Origin: CAZWVI01 sp964637165
GTDB lineage: Bacteria; Planctomycetota; UBA1135
Assembly: GCA_964637165.1 (NCBI GenBank)
Contig: CAZWVI010000006.1
Span: forward strand, 54,760 to 118,759
Direction of reading: 5' to 3'
Length of the DNA stretch: 64,000 nucleotides
Shown piece after piece: positions 34,330-42,745 of this stretch; within the stretch, counting starts at the first letter, position 1, and each line of letters starts with the position of its first letter. Position numbers and translations under genes: made by a program. The notes below the pieces were generated by a model. That model saw only the letters and a list, made by a program, of their open reading frames with translations. It was not told the DNA's origin and did no database searches.

Positions 34330-35697
34330 TTAATTTTCGTCCTCATCGTCAAGGTAGCCGATGTCTTTTATGTTGTTGATGAACTCTTCGTTAAGCCCCT
34401 CGCGCGGAATGCGCGGCGAGGTGGCGGGGCGAAAACCAGTGGCATAGCTGGGGATTTTTTCACTATCGAGGGCACCGTTTGCGGCAAGCCACTCTTTGGT
34501 CATTAATCGTTGCGCGGATTTACCGGGCATATCTTCGGCCAATGGTAAGTCGAGCCAGTCCAACAAAGTCGGAGTCATTTCCAAAATGTGAGTAATTTGG
34601 CGGCGCTCGGCGGGCAGTAATCCGCGCGGCTTAATCCCGGCGCCAGCAGCAATAAAAACTCCATTAGGCGCATCTTCATGTGCACCAGATTGAATCGCCC
34701 GCGGATCGCCGGTGTTGGCGGCGTGCATTCCATGATCGCTAAGCACCATTACCATGGTATCACTTGGAAGCAATTCCAAAAGCTCGCCTAACCATTGGTC
34801 AAGCACCTTATACGCGCGTTCAATGCGATCACCGAGGACTTCAACTTGCTCGGCTGGGACTCGATAACTAAATGCTTGTGGTTCGCGGTAGCGCCAAAAA
34901 AAGTGTCCGGCAACATCTGCCAAGCCATAGTAAACCATGTTCAAATCGGCCACCTTAGCGGAGAGTTGCTCGGTCATGATGCGGTGATGAGTTCGGTCGC
35001 CGTGATAACTCACGCGAAACAAGCGGTCACGCCCCCACGGGAATTCCCATTCTTCACCGCGACCTATAGAACCAAAGATTTGGTTGTACTCGGCGCGCAG
35101 CGGACCTTCCGGTGCACCAGCAGACAAAGCTGGATAAAGGTCGTCCACTAAATTGCGCGGCCAAGTTAAATCCGGCAAGCCTTCGCTCCAAACGCCCGAC
35201 TTCCACAAAATCGCACCTTGAGCTTGAGCTGCATAGGAAGCAATGATGCGTCCGTTTTTAACTTCTTCAGCTGGCCATGAAACCCACCATCCAGTCGACA
35301 AAACACTGCGCTGATTATCGCCAGCAATATTCCAAATCGCCGGCACTTCGCGGGTGTTCGAAGTGAAAGGTAATCCCAATGTTCCATTTGGATTCATTTC
35401 AGCAAAATTCAAAATGCCATGCTCTTGGAAACCGACACCGGTTGCCATGGTTGTCCATAACACTGGCGAAAAAGTTGGCACCATTGTTTTGATTTCGCCG
35501 CCAACACCACGCTCGACCAACTTTTTAAAGTTAGGCGCTTGCCCACTGTTCATTAATGGTTCAAGCACGGACCATTCAAGGCCATCCATGCCAACTACTA
35601 GAACCTTAGGGCCAGGGTAATCAGCTGGTGATTCTGCGCATGAACAGCAAAGCAGACTGAGGGCGGCAAATTGGAGTGGGGTGCGTGACTTAAGCAC
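34330..35697 (-). CDS. Type I phosphodiesterase-like protein 3, secreted or lipoprotein form
   Basis: The protein has 455 residues from a GTG at 35697. The N-terminus FAALSLLCCSCAES looks like a lipoprotein signal, so this one is outside the cytoplasm. Motifs: GMDGLEWSVLEPLM, VPTFSPVLWTTMATGVGFQEHGI with Ser at the nucleophile position, GLADVAGHFFW, LSDHGMHAANTG and GAHEDAPNGVFIAAGAGI. The end (NNIKDIGYLDDED) resembles the ends of its two paralogues. It overlaps the matrixin gene by 8 bp (GTGCTTAA) and precedes the stress-protein gene. The substrate is unknown; an extracellular phosphodiesterase or phosphatase is the likely activity. Confidence 0.82.
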   Translation of the reverse strand: MLKSRTPLQFAALSLLCCSCAESPADYPGPKVLVVGMDGLEWSVLEPLMNSGQAPNFKKLVERGVGGEIKTMVPTFSPVLWTTMATGVGFQEHGILNFAEMNPNGTLGLPFTSNTREVPAIWNIAGDNQRSVLSTGWWVSWPAEEVKNGRIIASYAAQAQGAILWKSGVWSEGLPDLTWPRNLVDDLYPALSAGAPEGPLRAEYNQIFGSIGRGEEWEFPWGRDRLFRVSYHGDRTHHRIMTEQLSAKVADLNMVYYGLADVAGHFFWRYREPQAFSYRVPAEQVEVLGDRIERAYKVLDQWLGELLELLPSDTMVMVLSDHGMHAANTGDPRAIQSGAHEDAPNGVFIAAGAGIKPRGLLPAERRQITHILEMTPTLLDWLDLPLAEDMPGKSAQRLMTKEWLAANGALDSEKIPSYATGFRPATSPRIPREGLNEEFINNIKDIGYLDDEDEN

Positions 35698-37924
35698 GCA
35701 CAGATTCTAAAGCCTGCCCCACTGCGCGCCGCCGGAAGATATGGAAGCCGGCAAATAACATCAACAAAGCGACGAAATCAAGGGAACTGGCGGCGCGCAC
35801 TCCTTGGCGGCCGATGAGTCCACCACATCCAGCTACCGCCTCTTGTTCGTAGAGGAATGTTGCCGGAGCCACCACTCCTTGCCCGTTAGGCAGGGTGATT
35901 TTGATCCCGTAGGACCCTGATTTCCATGACGGCGAAGTCACTTCAATGGTGTCATCGTCAATTATTACTAAGTTTTGCCCAGCGACGCCGCCGGTTGAAT
36001 TTACTGAGTCAACGCCTAAAGTCACAGAGTCGGCCGTGCCAAGTCCACTGCCGAATAATTTCACTTTAAAGCCACCCTTGGACTTGCCGCGGGTTGGCGT
36101 GAAATCGCTAATTTGCGGATCGGGAAATGGGACGAAGCTGAAGGCGTCAGTGATCACAGTTGGGTCGGCATCGGGGTTGGTTAAGGTTAAATCAACCGTT
36201 CCCATCAAAGCCGAACTAGTCGTAACCTTGACTAAGTTCGCAGAAATCCACTCAACGGTTTGCGAATCACCGCCCAGGTGCACCTGCATATTGGTCGCGA
36301 ATTCATGGCCGTTAATAAGCACGACTGTTCCACCATTACGTTGTCCAGAGCTTGGAAACAACTGAATGAATTCCGGTAAGGCACTAAAAGTGAATGATGA
36401 ATTCAAGCGGGATTGCTGGCCATCAGGCGCGTTAAGCGAAACATCAACTTGGCCGAGCAAATCATCCGGAGTTACAACTTCAATAGTATTTGCATCAATC
36501 CAAGTTGCGCTCGGACATTCGACTCCACCGAATAGAACGTAAGATCCATCTTGAAAATTGTTACCAAAAATTTGCACGGTGTCGCCGCCTTTACTGCTGC
36601 CAATGTTAGTGCTCAGACTGCTAATACTTGGCGCGGGTAGAACCACGTCAATCACTCCGCTAATCGCTTCGAATTCGCCATTTGTTTTGGCTATGTAAAG
36701 GTCGTAAGAACCAGCTGGAATATTCGAAGCGAGGCTTACTGAAGCCTGCAACCAAGATGAACCACCAGTGACGCTACCAATCGAAATGTATGGCGATTGT
36801 GACCAAACACTCATCTGCCCAGCTTGGAAAGCCGAACCCCAAATTGAAACTGTTGAAGTTTGACCGGGGCGCATGATAGTTGTTGAAGATGTGCTATCTA
36901 AAATCACACTATCACTTGGCATGGTCCAGTTGCCGAGGTCTTTGGTTTGTTCGGCGGCGACCGTGAACACTAAGGGGCTTTGATAGCCACCGAAAAAGTC
37001 CGCGCCGAAATTAGTATTAACTGAACTGTTGCCTGTTAAGTTTGAAGATGTCATGCCTCCTTCAACAGGTGCGGCATAAACTTGGTAGTCGCCGGCTTCA
37101 AGACCGCGGATGGTCCAACTTCCGCTTGAGGAACTCATCGCCGAACCGCAAAGACTGCCATCGGCAATGTTAATCGCGGCCACTAAGCCACCGGAAATGC
37201 CATTTGAATTTTGGTTCAACAACTTGCCCTTCAGGCGCGAATCGCCGCCGTAAGGTTTGACCGCCACCACTCCGGCTTGGTCGTCGGCACTCAGGCCGCG
37301 GTGCAACCATTGGTTAGGGCTAACGTATGGCCACATCGAGGAGTTCAAAACCGGCGAATGATCGAGCCCAATGAAGTGGCCAATTTCGTGGGTCGCTATG
37401 TCTTGAACATCGAAGGCACCAGGACTTCCATCGGTGGCAAAATTCCAATCACGGCCGTTGAAAACAATGTCGGCGTCGAGAATTTGCCCGGAGCCGGTGC
37501 TGTAGGTTAGCGGCGTAATCGCCACGATGCCGCTGCCGAGTGGAAACCAACCACTCCAATTGCTTTCATCAAATACCACTAAGTGACTACTATTTGAACC
37601 AAGGTTGGTGGAATTAGTGTTGCCTTGGTGGGTGAAATTAAGACTGGTCCCGTAGGTGTTTTCCCAACTTTGAAATGCTTGTTTGATTGCCCACTTTTCA
37701 GACCCGTCGGCAATGTTGTCGGACCCGGCGTTATTAAGCACCCAAGTTGGCTGTCCTGACCAATAAAGTTTCTTGCCGTTCAACACAATTCGCACATAGC
37801 CAGAGGCCGAGGCGAAGCACGCCAAACAAAGTAAAGCGGTTAATAATGTGCTTTTACCTGGTGCGCTGACGAGCCACCTCGTCAAAAACCTTTGCCACAA
37901 AACTAGCGTGATCTTCCAATTCAT
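35690..37924 (-). CDS. Matrixin-type metalloprotease with three IPT/TIG domains and C-terminal anchor
   Basis: From an ATG at 37924 with GGGGGT upstream the protein has about 744 residues; a TTG at 37885 is an alternative giving a shorter signal peptide that ends CFASASG. The zinc site is ATHEIGHFIGLDHSP (about residue 175) followed by the SSMWPYV Met-turn, as in M10 proteases. Next come a carboxypeptidase-regulatory-like domain (SRLKGKLLNQN ... AGDYQVYAAP) and three IPT/TIG repeats, each starting with a PxIxxLxPxxGxxxGG-like motif. The end has a CGG motif, a hydrophobic segment and RRR, like MYXO-CTERM-type sorting signals. The start overlaps the upstream secreted-protein gene by 70 bp. Confidence 0.85.
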   Translation of the reverse strand: MNWKITLVLWQRFLTRWLVSAPGKSTLLTALLCLACFASASGYVRIVLNGKKLYWSGQPTWVLNNAGSDNIADGSEKWAIKQAFQSWENTYGTSLNFTHQGNTNSTNLGSNSSHLVVFDESNWSGWFPLGSGIVAITPLTYSTGSGQILDADIVFNGRDWNFATDGSPGAFDVQDIATHEIGHFIGLDHSPVLNSSMWPYVSPNQWLHRGLSADDQAGVVAVKPYGGDSRLKGKLLNQNSNGISGGLVAAINIADGSLCGSAMSSSSGSWTIRGLEAGDYQVYAAPVEGGMTSSNLTGNSSVNTNFGADFFGGYQSPLVFTVAAEQTKDLGNWTMPSDSVILDSTSSTTIMRPGQTSTVSIWGSAFQAGQMSVWSQSPYISIGSVTGGSSWLQASVSLASNIPAGSYDLYIAKTNGEFEAISGVIDVVLPAPSISSLSTNIGSSKGGDTVQIFGNNFQDGSYVLFGGVECPSATWIDANTIEVVTPDDLLGQVDVSLNAPDGQQSRLNSSFTFSALPEFIQLFPSSGQRNGGTVVLINGHEFATNMQVHLGGDSQTVEWISANLVKVTTSSALMGTVDLTLTNPDADPTVITDAFSFVPFPDPQISDFTPTRGKSKGGFKVKLFGSGLGTADSVTLGVDSVNSTGGVAGQNLVIIDDDTIEVTSPSWKSGSYGIKITLPNGQGVVAPATFLYEQEAVAGCGGLIGRQGVRAASSLDFVALLMLFAGFHIFRRRAVGQALESVRA

Positions 37925-38450
37925 TATTACCCCCGGTTGCGGCTTTCGCTCGTGCGACTTGACGTGTTCCTCGCGAATCCCGCAGGACTCGGAAGGCGCC
38001 GGACCCAAGTCCGACCGGTACTCGCCAGTTATTTTTTTCATTTTTGCTGCTTAGAAACAGAATTTGCCGGTCTCCAACTTCCAAGCGGGGCATGCCCGGA
38101 ATGAAGAGGCCGCGTCCAGCTACCTCCCCGCCCGGCATGCGGACTTCTTGGATTGAAGCAAGACTTCCTTTTATCGGCGTAATCGTCGAAAAGGTAAAGA
38201 CCGTCTGGATTTTTCCATCGGCTAATTGCTCGCAGCGACTATCGATCACTTCGAAATCCCCCACCAAATCGGCATTCCTTACAAGGACTTCCAATTCGTC
38301 CTCATGTTCACCAGCCAAATGTCCACAACCGTCACAACCAAGCCCAGGGGAGGCGGAGGTCGTAAGCACGGTGGACGAGGCGTGAAGAGCACCTAAACCA
38401 ATGCTCAAGGCAATGGCAAGGGCCGGAATGTAGTGGAGGGAGGGTTTCAC
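37854..38450 (-). CDS. Secreted protein preceding the matrixin, function unknown
   Basis: The protein has 198 residues from a GTG at 38450. A signal peptide (IPALAIALSIGLGALHASS) is followed by CDGCGHLAGEHEDE, possibly a metal- or disulfide-forming patch. The rest looks beta-rich: ADLVGDFEVIDSRCEQL, TVFTFSTITPIKGS, VRMPGGEVAGRGLFIPGMPRLEVGDRQILFL and VGLGSGAFRVLRDSRGT. I know of similar proteins encoded beside secreted matrixins but cannot name a family. The overlap with the protease gene suggests they are made together; an inhibitor, chaperone or substrate role is only a guess. Confidence 0.7.
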   Translation of the reverse strand: MKPSLHYIPALAIALSIGLGALHASSTVLTTSASPGLGCDGCGHLAGEHEDELEVLVRNADLVGDFEVIDSRCEQLADGKIQTVFTFSTITPIKGSLASIQEVRMPGGEVAGRGLFIPGMPRLEVGDRQILFLSSKNEKNNWRVPVGLGSGAFRVLRDSRGTRQVARAKAATGGNNELEDHASFVAKVFDEVARQRTR

Positions 38451-38502
38451 GCCCCATTGGCGGACGACCCTCCTTTCGCATTAGCAATTTCCTACAAAAA
38501 CT

Positions 38503-39126
38503 CTAAGCGGCAGCTGAATTCCCCTGCTCACCCCAAACTCGAATAGCAACTTCGACCCATTTCGGGTCAAATTGAGTGCCGGCACCCTCAATCATTACTT
38601 CAAATGCGACCTGTGGGCTGCGCCCTGGACGATAGCTGCGGGCGTGAGTGACCGCGTCAAAAGTATCGCAAACCATAATGATGCGCGCGGCAACTGGGAT
38701 TTTTTTGGCTTTAAGTGAATCTGGGTAGCCCTCGCCATCAAATCGCTCGTGCTCTGAGCGCACCGCGTCAATAACCATCGGTCGCTGACCGACAAATGGG
38801 CGAATTAATTGCTCGCCCCAGATCGTGTGACAGCGGATTACTTCCCATTCCGAAGCGGAAAGGCTGCCCGGCTTGTCCAAAATTGCCAATGGAATGGCAA
38901 TTTTCCCAATATCATGCAATAAAGCTCCAAGCCAAATATCGGCTATCTCGGAATCGCAAAACTGTCCAGAAGCAGAAGCTATCTGGACAGCAAAGCGGGC
39001 AGTTCGGCGTGAATGAGCTGCCGTATCGGAGTGATGCTCTTCAAGGCGGCGGTAAAGCGCCTGGACTTCAAAGGGCACCCCTATGAGGTGATTTTCTACT
39101 TCTGTAATTAAGGTGTTTTCTTGCAT
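38503..39126 (-). CDS. HD-GYP domain protein (probable cyclic-di-GMP phosphodiesterase)
   Basis: The protein has 207 residues, essentially one HD-GYP domain with a short N-terminus. Metal ligands and signature are complete: HSRRTARFA, ALLHDIGKIAIP, DKPGSLSASEWEVIRCHTIWG, SEHERFDGEGYPDSLK and VCDTFDAVTHARSYRPG. Enzymes of this type hydrolyse c-di-GMP to GMP or pGpG. There is no receiver or sensor domain, so input must come from a partner. The ATG follows a good ribosome binding site (GAGGAGGAGAAC). A c-di-GMP link is relevant to the polysaccharide and pilus systems in the window. Confidence 0.9.
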   Translation of the reverse strand: MQENTLITEVENHLIGVPFEVQALYRRLEEHHSDTAAHSRRTARFAVQIASASGQFCDSEIADIWLGALLHDIGKIAIPLAILDKPGSLSASEWEVIRCHTIWGEQLIRPFVGQRPMVIDAVRSEHERFDGEGYPDSLKAKKIPVAARIIMVCDTFDAVTHARSYRPGRSPQVAFEVMIEGAGTQFDPKWVEVAIRVWGEQGNSAAA

Positions 39127-39227
39127 GGGCTTGTTCTCCTCCTCTTCAGCCCCCCCCGATACTCACTTGGACTTAAATCATCCCGATTATCTCTAGGAAA
39201 TAATTGGAATTTTTTGGAACTTGCAAG

Positions 39228-40316
39228 TTACCGAGGAATTTCGCGCAATTCTTCGCGAAGAACATCTAGTTCTTTTTTCAACTTTTGCAGTTCAAGGCGC
39301 AAGGCCGCTTTGATTTGGGCCTTGGTGTCTAGCTCATCAGAATTAGTTGTCATAGGCGACTGCTGCTTCAACCATTCGACCACCGCCTGCTCGCCAGCAA
39401 AGCCGACAAACTTGGCGCGCTCCACGCCTTCGGAATCAAGCAAGCGCACATCTGGAATACCACTAACGCCATATTGTTTAGCCAGTGATGGCCATTGATC
39501 AATATCAATTTTGAGAATGGTAAATTGCTCAGTCAATTCTGAGTACTTGCCATTGTCGAAAACTTGCGCGGACAACATCTTGCATGGTTTGCACCACTCG
39601 GCACTGAAATCCAAGATTACCGGCTTGCCAAGTTGGAGTGCGTCTTTAACCGATAATATCGGCGCCGCTGACGCTTCTTCTTCGACCCACTCAAAGTCGT
39701 TTAATAAACCTTCAAGACCATCAATCGGAACTTCAATAGAATTAATGCCGTCAGACTTAAAAGATGAGCGAATGCGCACGGTCGTGTTATTGCCTTCAAA
39801 TTTAACCACGACATCGTCACCATAACGACTACGCGCTGTGGCAATTAAGTCTTCGCGTTCATCTTCGGGAGTACTGGCCGGATAAGTCATTATTGCTTCC
39901 TCTTGTAGGCCACCCAGTTCAATATTTAGCGGTGGAAATTCTGGCATCGCATCTTGAAACCACTCCATTCTTGGTTGCAGTTGTTGCAGTTGTTGTGGAC
40001 GACGACCGAGAACACCGCGAATTTGCATTTTGGAATCGCCACGCACAACTGCCAAAGAAATAATTTCACCGGGCAAGTGACGGGCAATTACTTGTGACAA
40101 CTCAGTACTGTTGCGAACTACGGCGTCACCAACTGCGAGCACGCGGTCGCCGGACTGTAAGCCCATTATTTCCGCGGCCGAGGGAGTCGTTACTTGGTAG
40201 ATTAAAGCTCCAGGCGCATCAGCGTCCTGCAAACTCACACCTAGATATCCGCCTTGGGCAAATGCTGGAGTAGTTAAGGCCAAAACAGCCAAAATGGTGG
40301 ATGGTATTTTTTTCAT
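39228..40316 (-). CDS. Periplasmic PDZ-thioredoxin fusion protein
   Basis: The protein has 362 residues. A signal peptide (IPSTILAVLALTTPAFAQ) is followed by a PDZ domain: GGYLGVSLQDADAPGALIYQV, AAEIMGLQSGDRVLAVGD, LSQVIARHLPGEIISLAV. A middle segment of about 100 residues is unassigned. The thioredoxin domain has SAEWCKPCKMLSAQVFDN with the WCKPC active site near residue 241 and a cis-Pro candidate in VSGIPDVRLLD. The end is a coiled coil (LRLELQKLKKELDVLREELREI). It probably acts in thiol-disulfide exchange in the periplasm, guided by PDZ binding to unfolded or C-terminal peptides. It is divergent from thrE. Confidence 0.85.
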   Translation of the reverse strand: MKKIPSTILAVLALTTPAFAQGGYLGVSLQDADAPGALIYQVTTPSAAEIMGLQSGDRVLAVGDAVVRNSTELSQVIARHLPGEIISLAVVRGDSKMQIRGVLGRRPQQLQQLQPRMEWFQDAMPEFPPLNIELGGLQEEAIMTYPASTPEDEREDLIATARSRYGDDVVVKFEGNNTTVRIRSSFKSDGINSIEVPIDGLEGLLNDFEWVEEEASAAPILSVKDALQLGKPVILDFSAEWCKPCKMLSAQVFDNGKYSELTEQFTILKIDIDQWPSLAKQYGVSGIPDVRLLDSEGVERAKFVGFAGEQAVVEWLKQQSPMTTNSDELDTKAQIKAALRLELQKLKKELDVLREELREIPR

Positions 40317-40395
40317 GGTTCTAATATTACGCCCATTCCGTAAAGGTGTTAGATGGAGGATGACGGTTTTTCATGGTTTTTTTACACTATTCTCG

Positions 40396-41607
40396 ATGAG
40401 CGCAAACCGCACCCGCCCTGAAATTGAGTTCACGCTCCGCCTCGGACGCGCCTTGCACCGCCATGGAGCACCTTCGCATCGACTTGAGCAAGTACTGACC
40501 ACGCTCTCGAACAGTTTTAAAATCGACGGTCAATTTTTCACTACTCCGACCGCCATGTTTGCTTCCTTTGAGCTACCCAATGAACGCATGGCGCATTTGC
40601 AACGAGTACACAGTAGTAGCATTGACTTAAACAAATTATGTTTGTTGGACGACTTGTTCAACCGCGCCGCCGATCACTTAATCAGCCCCAGCGATGGGCT
40701 CCTTGAGCTAGACCAAATAAACCAAGTTGGCGCACCCTACGGAAAGGTTTTTACGGTTCTTTGTTTTGCCCTAAGCTCAGCGGCGGCGGCACGATTTTTT
40801 GATGGTGGCTTGCTAGAGATTCAGCTCGCGCTAATGTGCGGATTAGCCTTGGGATTGCTAAGCCTGATTGCCGACAAAGCGGAACCAATTCAACGTACCT
40901 TCGCGGTTTTAGCTCCAGCAATTGTTGCGGCAGTCGCCGGCTTTGGCGCTAGTTTCATTGGGGCCTCAGCAGATATTGCAACTCTTGCTGGTTTAATTGT
41001 TTTAGTTCCTGGCTTTACCGTAACAATCGCCGCAACCGAACTAGCAATGGGACATTTAGTTTCAGGAACAGCGCGTATGGCTGGTGGAATCATGGCCCTG
41101 TTGATGATGACCGCAGGAGTTTTTGCCGGTCGCGCCGCCTGCCAAAGTTTGGGAATAAGCATTGCCGACATTCAGCCGACGCAACTTCCAAACTATTCGC
41201 TTTACTTAGCCCTGCTCGTCGCCGGCCCAACTTTAGGCGTGTTGTTTAAAGCTCCAAAACGCGAATTGCTTTGGGTAACACTTTCGGTGCTGGTTCCGTT
41301 TGCAATCATGCAAGCTTGCAATGATATTGCAACTGACGAGTGGTCGCTATTTTTGGGAGCACTTAGCGCTGGCGGCTTTTCGAACTTTTATGCGCGAATT
41401 TTTAACCGCCCGGCAGTGATTACTCGCCTTCCAGGAATGCTCGTGCTGGTACCTGGTGCGCTAAGTTTTGTTTCAATCTCCGCACTAATGGCCGGAGACG
41501 TTCTACAAGGCTTAGAGTCGGCCTTTAAAGTCATGATGACTGCGACTGTTTTAGTTACTGGTTTTATGGTGTCTAACCTATTAGTCCACCCACGCAAAGC
41601 TCTTTAG
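40396..41607 (+). CDS. ThrE-family threonine/serine exporter
   Basis: The ATG at 40396 (MSANRTRPEIEFTLRLG) gives 403 residues; upstream in-frame codons lack support. The N-terminal soluble domain has RALHRHGAPSHRLEQVL, the YjjP/DUF1212 motif, followed by ten hydrophobic segments in two sets (YjjP-type and YjjB-type in one chain), with VLVPGFTVTIAATELAMGHLVSGTARM and LPGMLVLVPGALSFVSI as the family motifs. ThrE exports threonine and serine, which suits a genome carrying a serine operon. It overlaps the convergent porin stop by 4 bp. Confidence 0.88.
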   Translation: MSANRTRPEIEFTLRLGRALHRHGAPSHRLEQVLTTLSNSFKIDGQFFTTPTAMFASFELPNERMAHLQRVHSSSIDLNKLCLLDDLFNRAADHLISPSDGLLELDQINQVGAPYGKVFTVLCFALSSAAAARFFDGGLLEIQLALMCGLALGLLSLIADKAEPIQRTFAVLAPAIVAAVAGFGASFIGASADIATLAGLIVLVPGFTVTIAATELAMGHLVSGTARMAGGIMALLMMTAGVFAGRAACQSLGISIADIQPTQLPNYSLYLALLVAGPTLGVLFKAPKRELLWVTLSVLVPFAIMQACNDIATDEWSLFLGALSAGGFSNFYARIFNRPAVITRLPGMLVLVPGALSFVSISALMAGDVLQGLESAFKVMMTATVLVTGFMVSNLLVHPRKAL

Positions 41608-42683
41608 AAATCAAAAGCAAAGCGTGCAGCAAGCACTTGGTAACTTTCCATTCCATCTTCTGCGACGGTAGTGGAATCTATCATTACCCGCGTGTACTTA
41701 TCAACGTACCAGTTAAGTCCCAAGGTCGTAGCCGAACCCGCATCTCCACCGATTTCCGAAAAATCGTAATCGCCAACGCGCGCGGCTAATTCCCAAGCAC
41801 CATTTTCAATCCCCTTGGCGCGTTCGAAAGCACCGGAAGACGTTTTGTAACCACGGTACTGATCACCAATAAACCAACTTGCTTGAAGTGAAGATGCATT
41901 GCCAGCACCCTCAATAGCTTCAGTATCAGCCATTTCGGCGATTACGTTTAATGGACCATCAGTCCAAGCTAATTCAAGACCGAAGGTATCAGCATCGGTT
42001 AAAGTTTGCGCCCATGAATCACTTTCATGTGAGCCTGGGTATGAACGGAAATTTTTAGTACCACTACGGCTGTTGTAAGACATAGCGACATGCATTAAAT
42101 TTTTGCCTTTATCTTCAATCCATGGACGAAAAACAAAGCGTGCACCGAAAGAATTATTGTTGGCTCCAGCTAAGTCAGTGTCCTCGCCATAGCCGTCGGC
42201 ATCCCAAAAAGCACCTGCTTGCCAAGTGACCAAGTCGGTTGAGTCGGAAAACATAAGTCCGTGGTTGCGCGATGGCGCAAAACCCGCAGGAAGTGAGCGC
42301 TCCATAAAAGTAATGAAACGACTAGATGTCAATTCATTCAAACCAAACGGTTCCTTGAAGTGGCCAACTTTCATAGTGCCAAGGCCACATTCATTAATCT
42401 GCAAGTAAGCGTCAGCAAATTTTGAAGGACTTGAATTTGAAGCAAAGTCGATTTCTACTTTATAAGAAGTTGCCGCCGACAACTTGCCTTTGGCACCTAC
42501 TCTTACACGGCGAAATTCAACGCCTTCATCGAAGTTGCCGCCATCGTTCAAGATCGTGAAATCGGATTGCAGTCGTCCAAAAACGCTGACTGATTTTTCA
42601 ACCGCAGCTTGCGGAATCGGCAATGGGGTGTCTGCTGGAACCGTAATTGGGCTCTGCAACATTAGGAGGGTGAAACTAATCAT
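41604..42683 (-). CDS. Outer-membrane porin, O/P (phosphate-selective) type
   Basis: The protein has 359 residues. A short, weak signal peptide (MISFTLLMLQSPITVPA) precedes repeated beta-strand pairs with alternating hydrophobic residues. Family features are FRRVRVGAKGKLSAATSYKVEIDFA, MKVGHFKEPFGLNELTSSRFITFMERS and the C-terminal aromatic end YQVLAARFAFDF with terminal Phe, as needed for BAM insertion. The Porin_O_P family includes phosphate and polyphosphate channels but also general porins, so selectivity is not claimed. It is transcribed toward thrE from a 62-bp gap after the phosphofructokinase gene. Confidence 0.85.
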   Translation of the reverse strand: MISFTLLMLQSPITVPADTPLPIPQAAVEKSVSVFGRLQSDFTILNDGGNFDEGVEFRRVRVGAKGKLSAATSYKVEIDFASNSSPSKFADAYLQINECGLGTMKVGHFKEPFGLNELTSSRFITFMERSLPAGFAPSRNHGLMFSDSTDLVTWQAGAFWDADGYGEDTDLAGANNNSFGARFVFRPWIEDKGKNLMHVAMSYNSRSGTKNFRSYPGSHESDSWAQTLTDADTFGLELAWTDGPLNVIAEMADTEAIEGAGNASSLQASWFIGDQYRGYKTSSGAFERAKGIENGAWELAARVGDYDFSEIGGDAGSATTLGLNWYVDKYTRVMIDSTTVAEDGMESYQVLAARFAFDF

Positions 42684-42745
42684 GGCTTGAGATTAAACTC
42701 GCTATTGGTAGCACGCTTGAGTGCTGAGTGAAACTACTGTGAAGA

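Noticed and set aside
39151..39160. Run of C residues upstream of the HD-GYP start
   Set aside because: A simple homopolymer tract in a 100-bp gap. It could allow slippage, but it lies outside the coding region and shows no clear promoter context.
40890..41171. Minus-strand frame opposite thrE
   Set aside because: Antisense frame of a transmembrane region with low-complexity Ala/Ile content; no start signal.
42709..42724. AGCAC/GTGCT hairpin downstream of the phosphofructokinase gene
   Set aside because: Only 5 bp with no T-run in either direction; too weak for a terminator.
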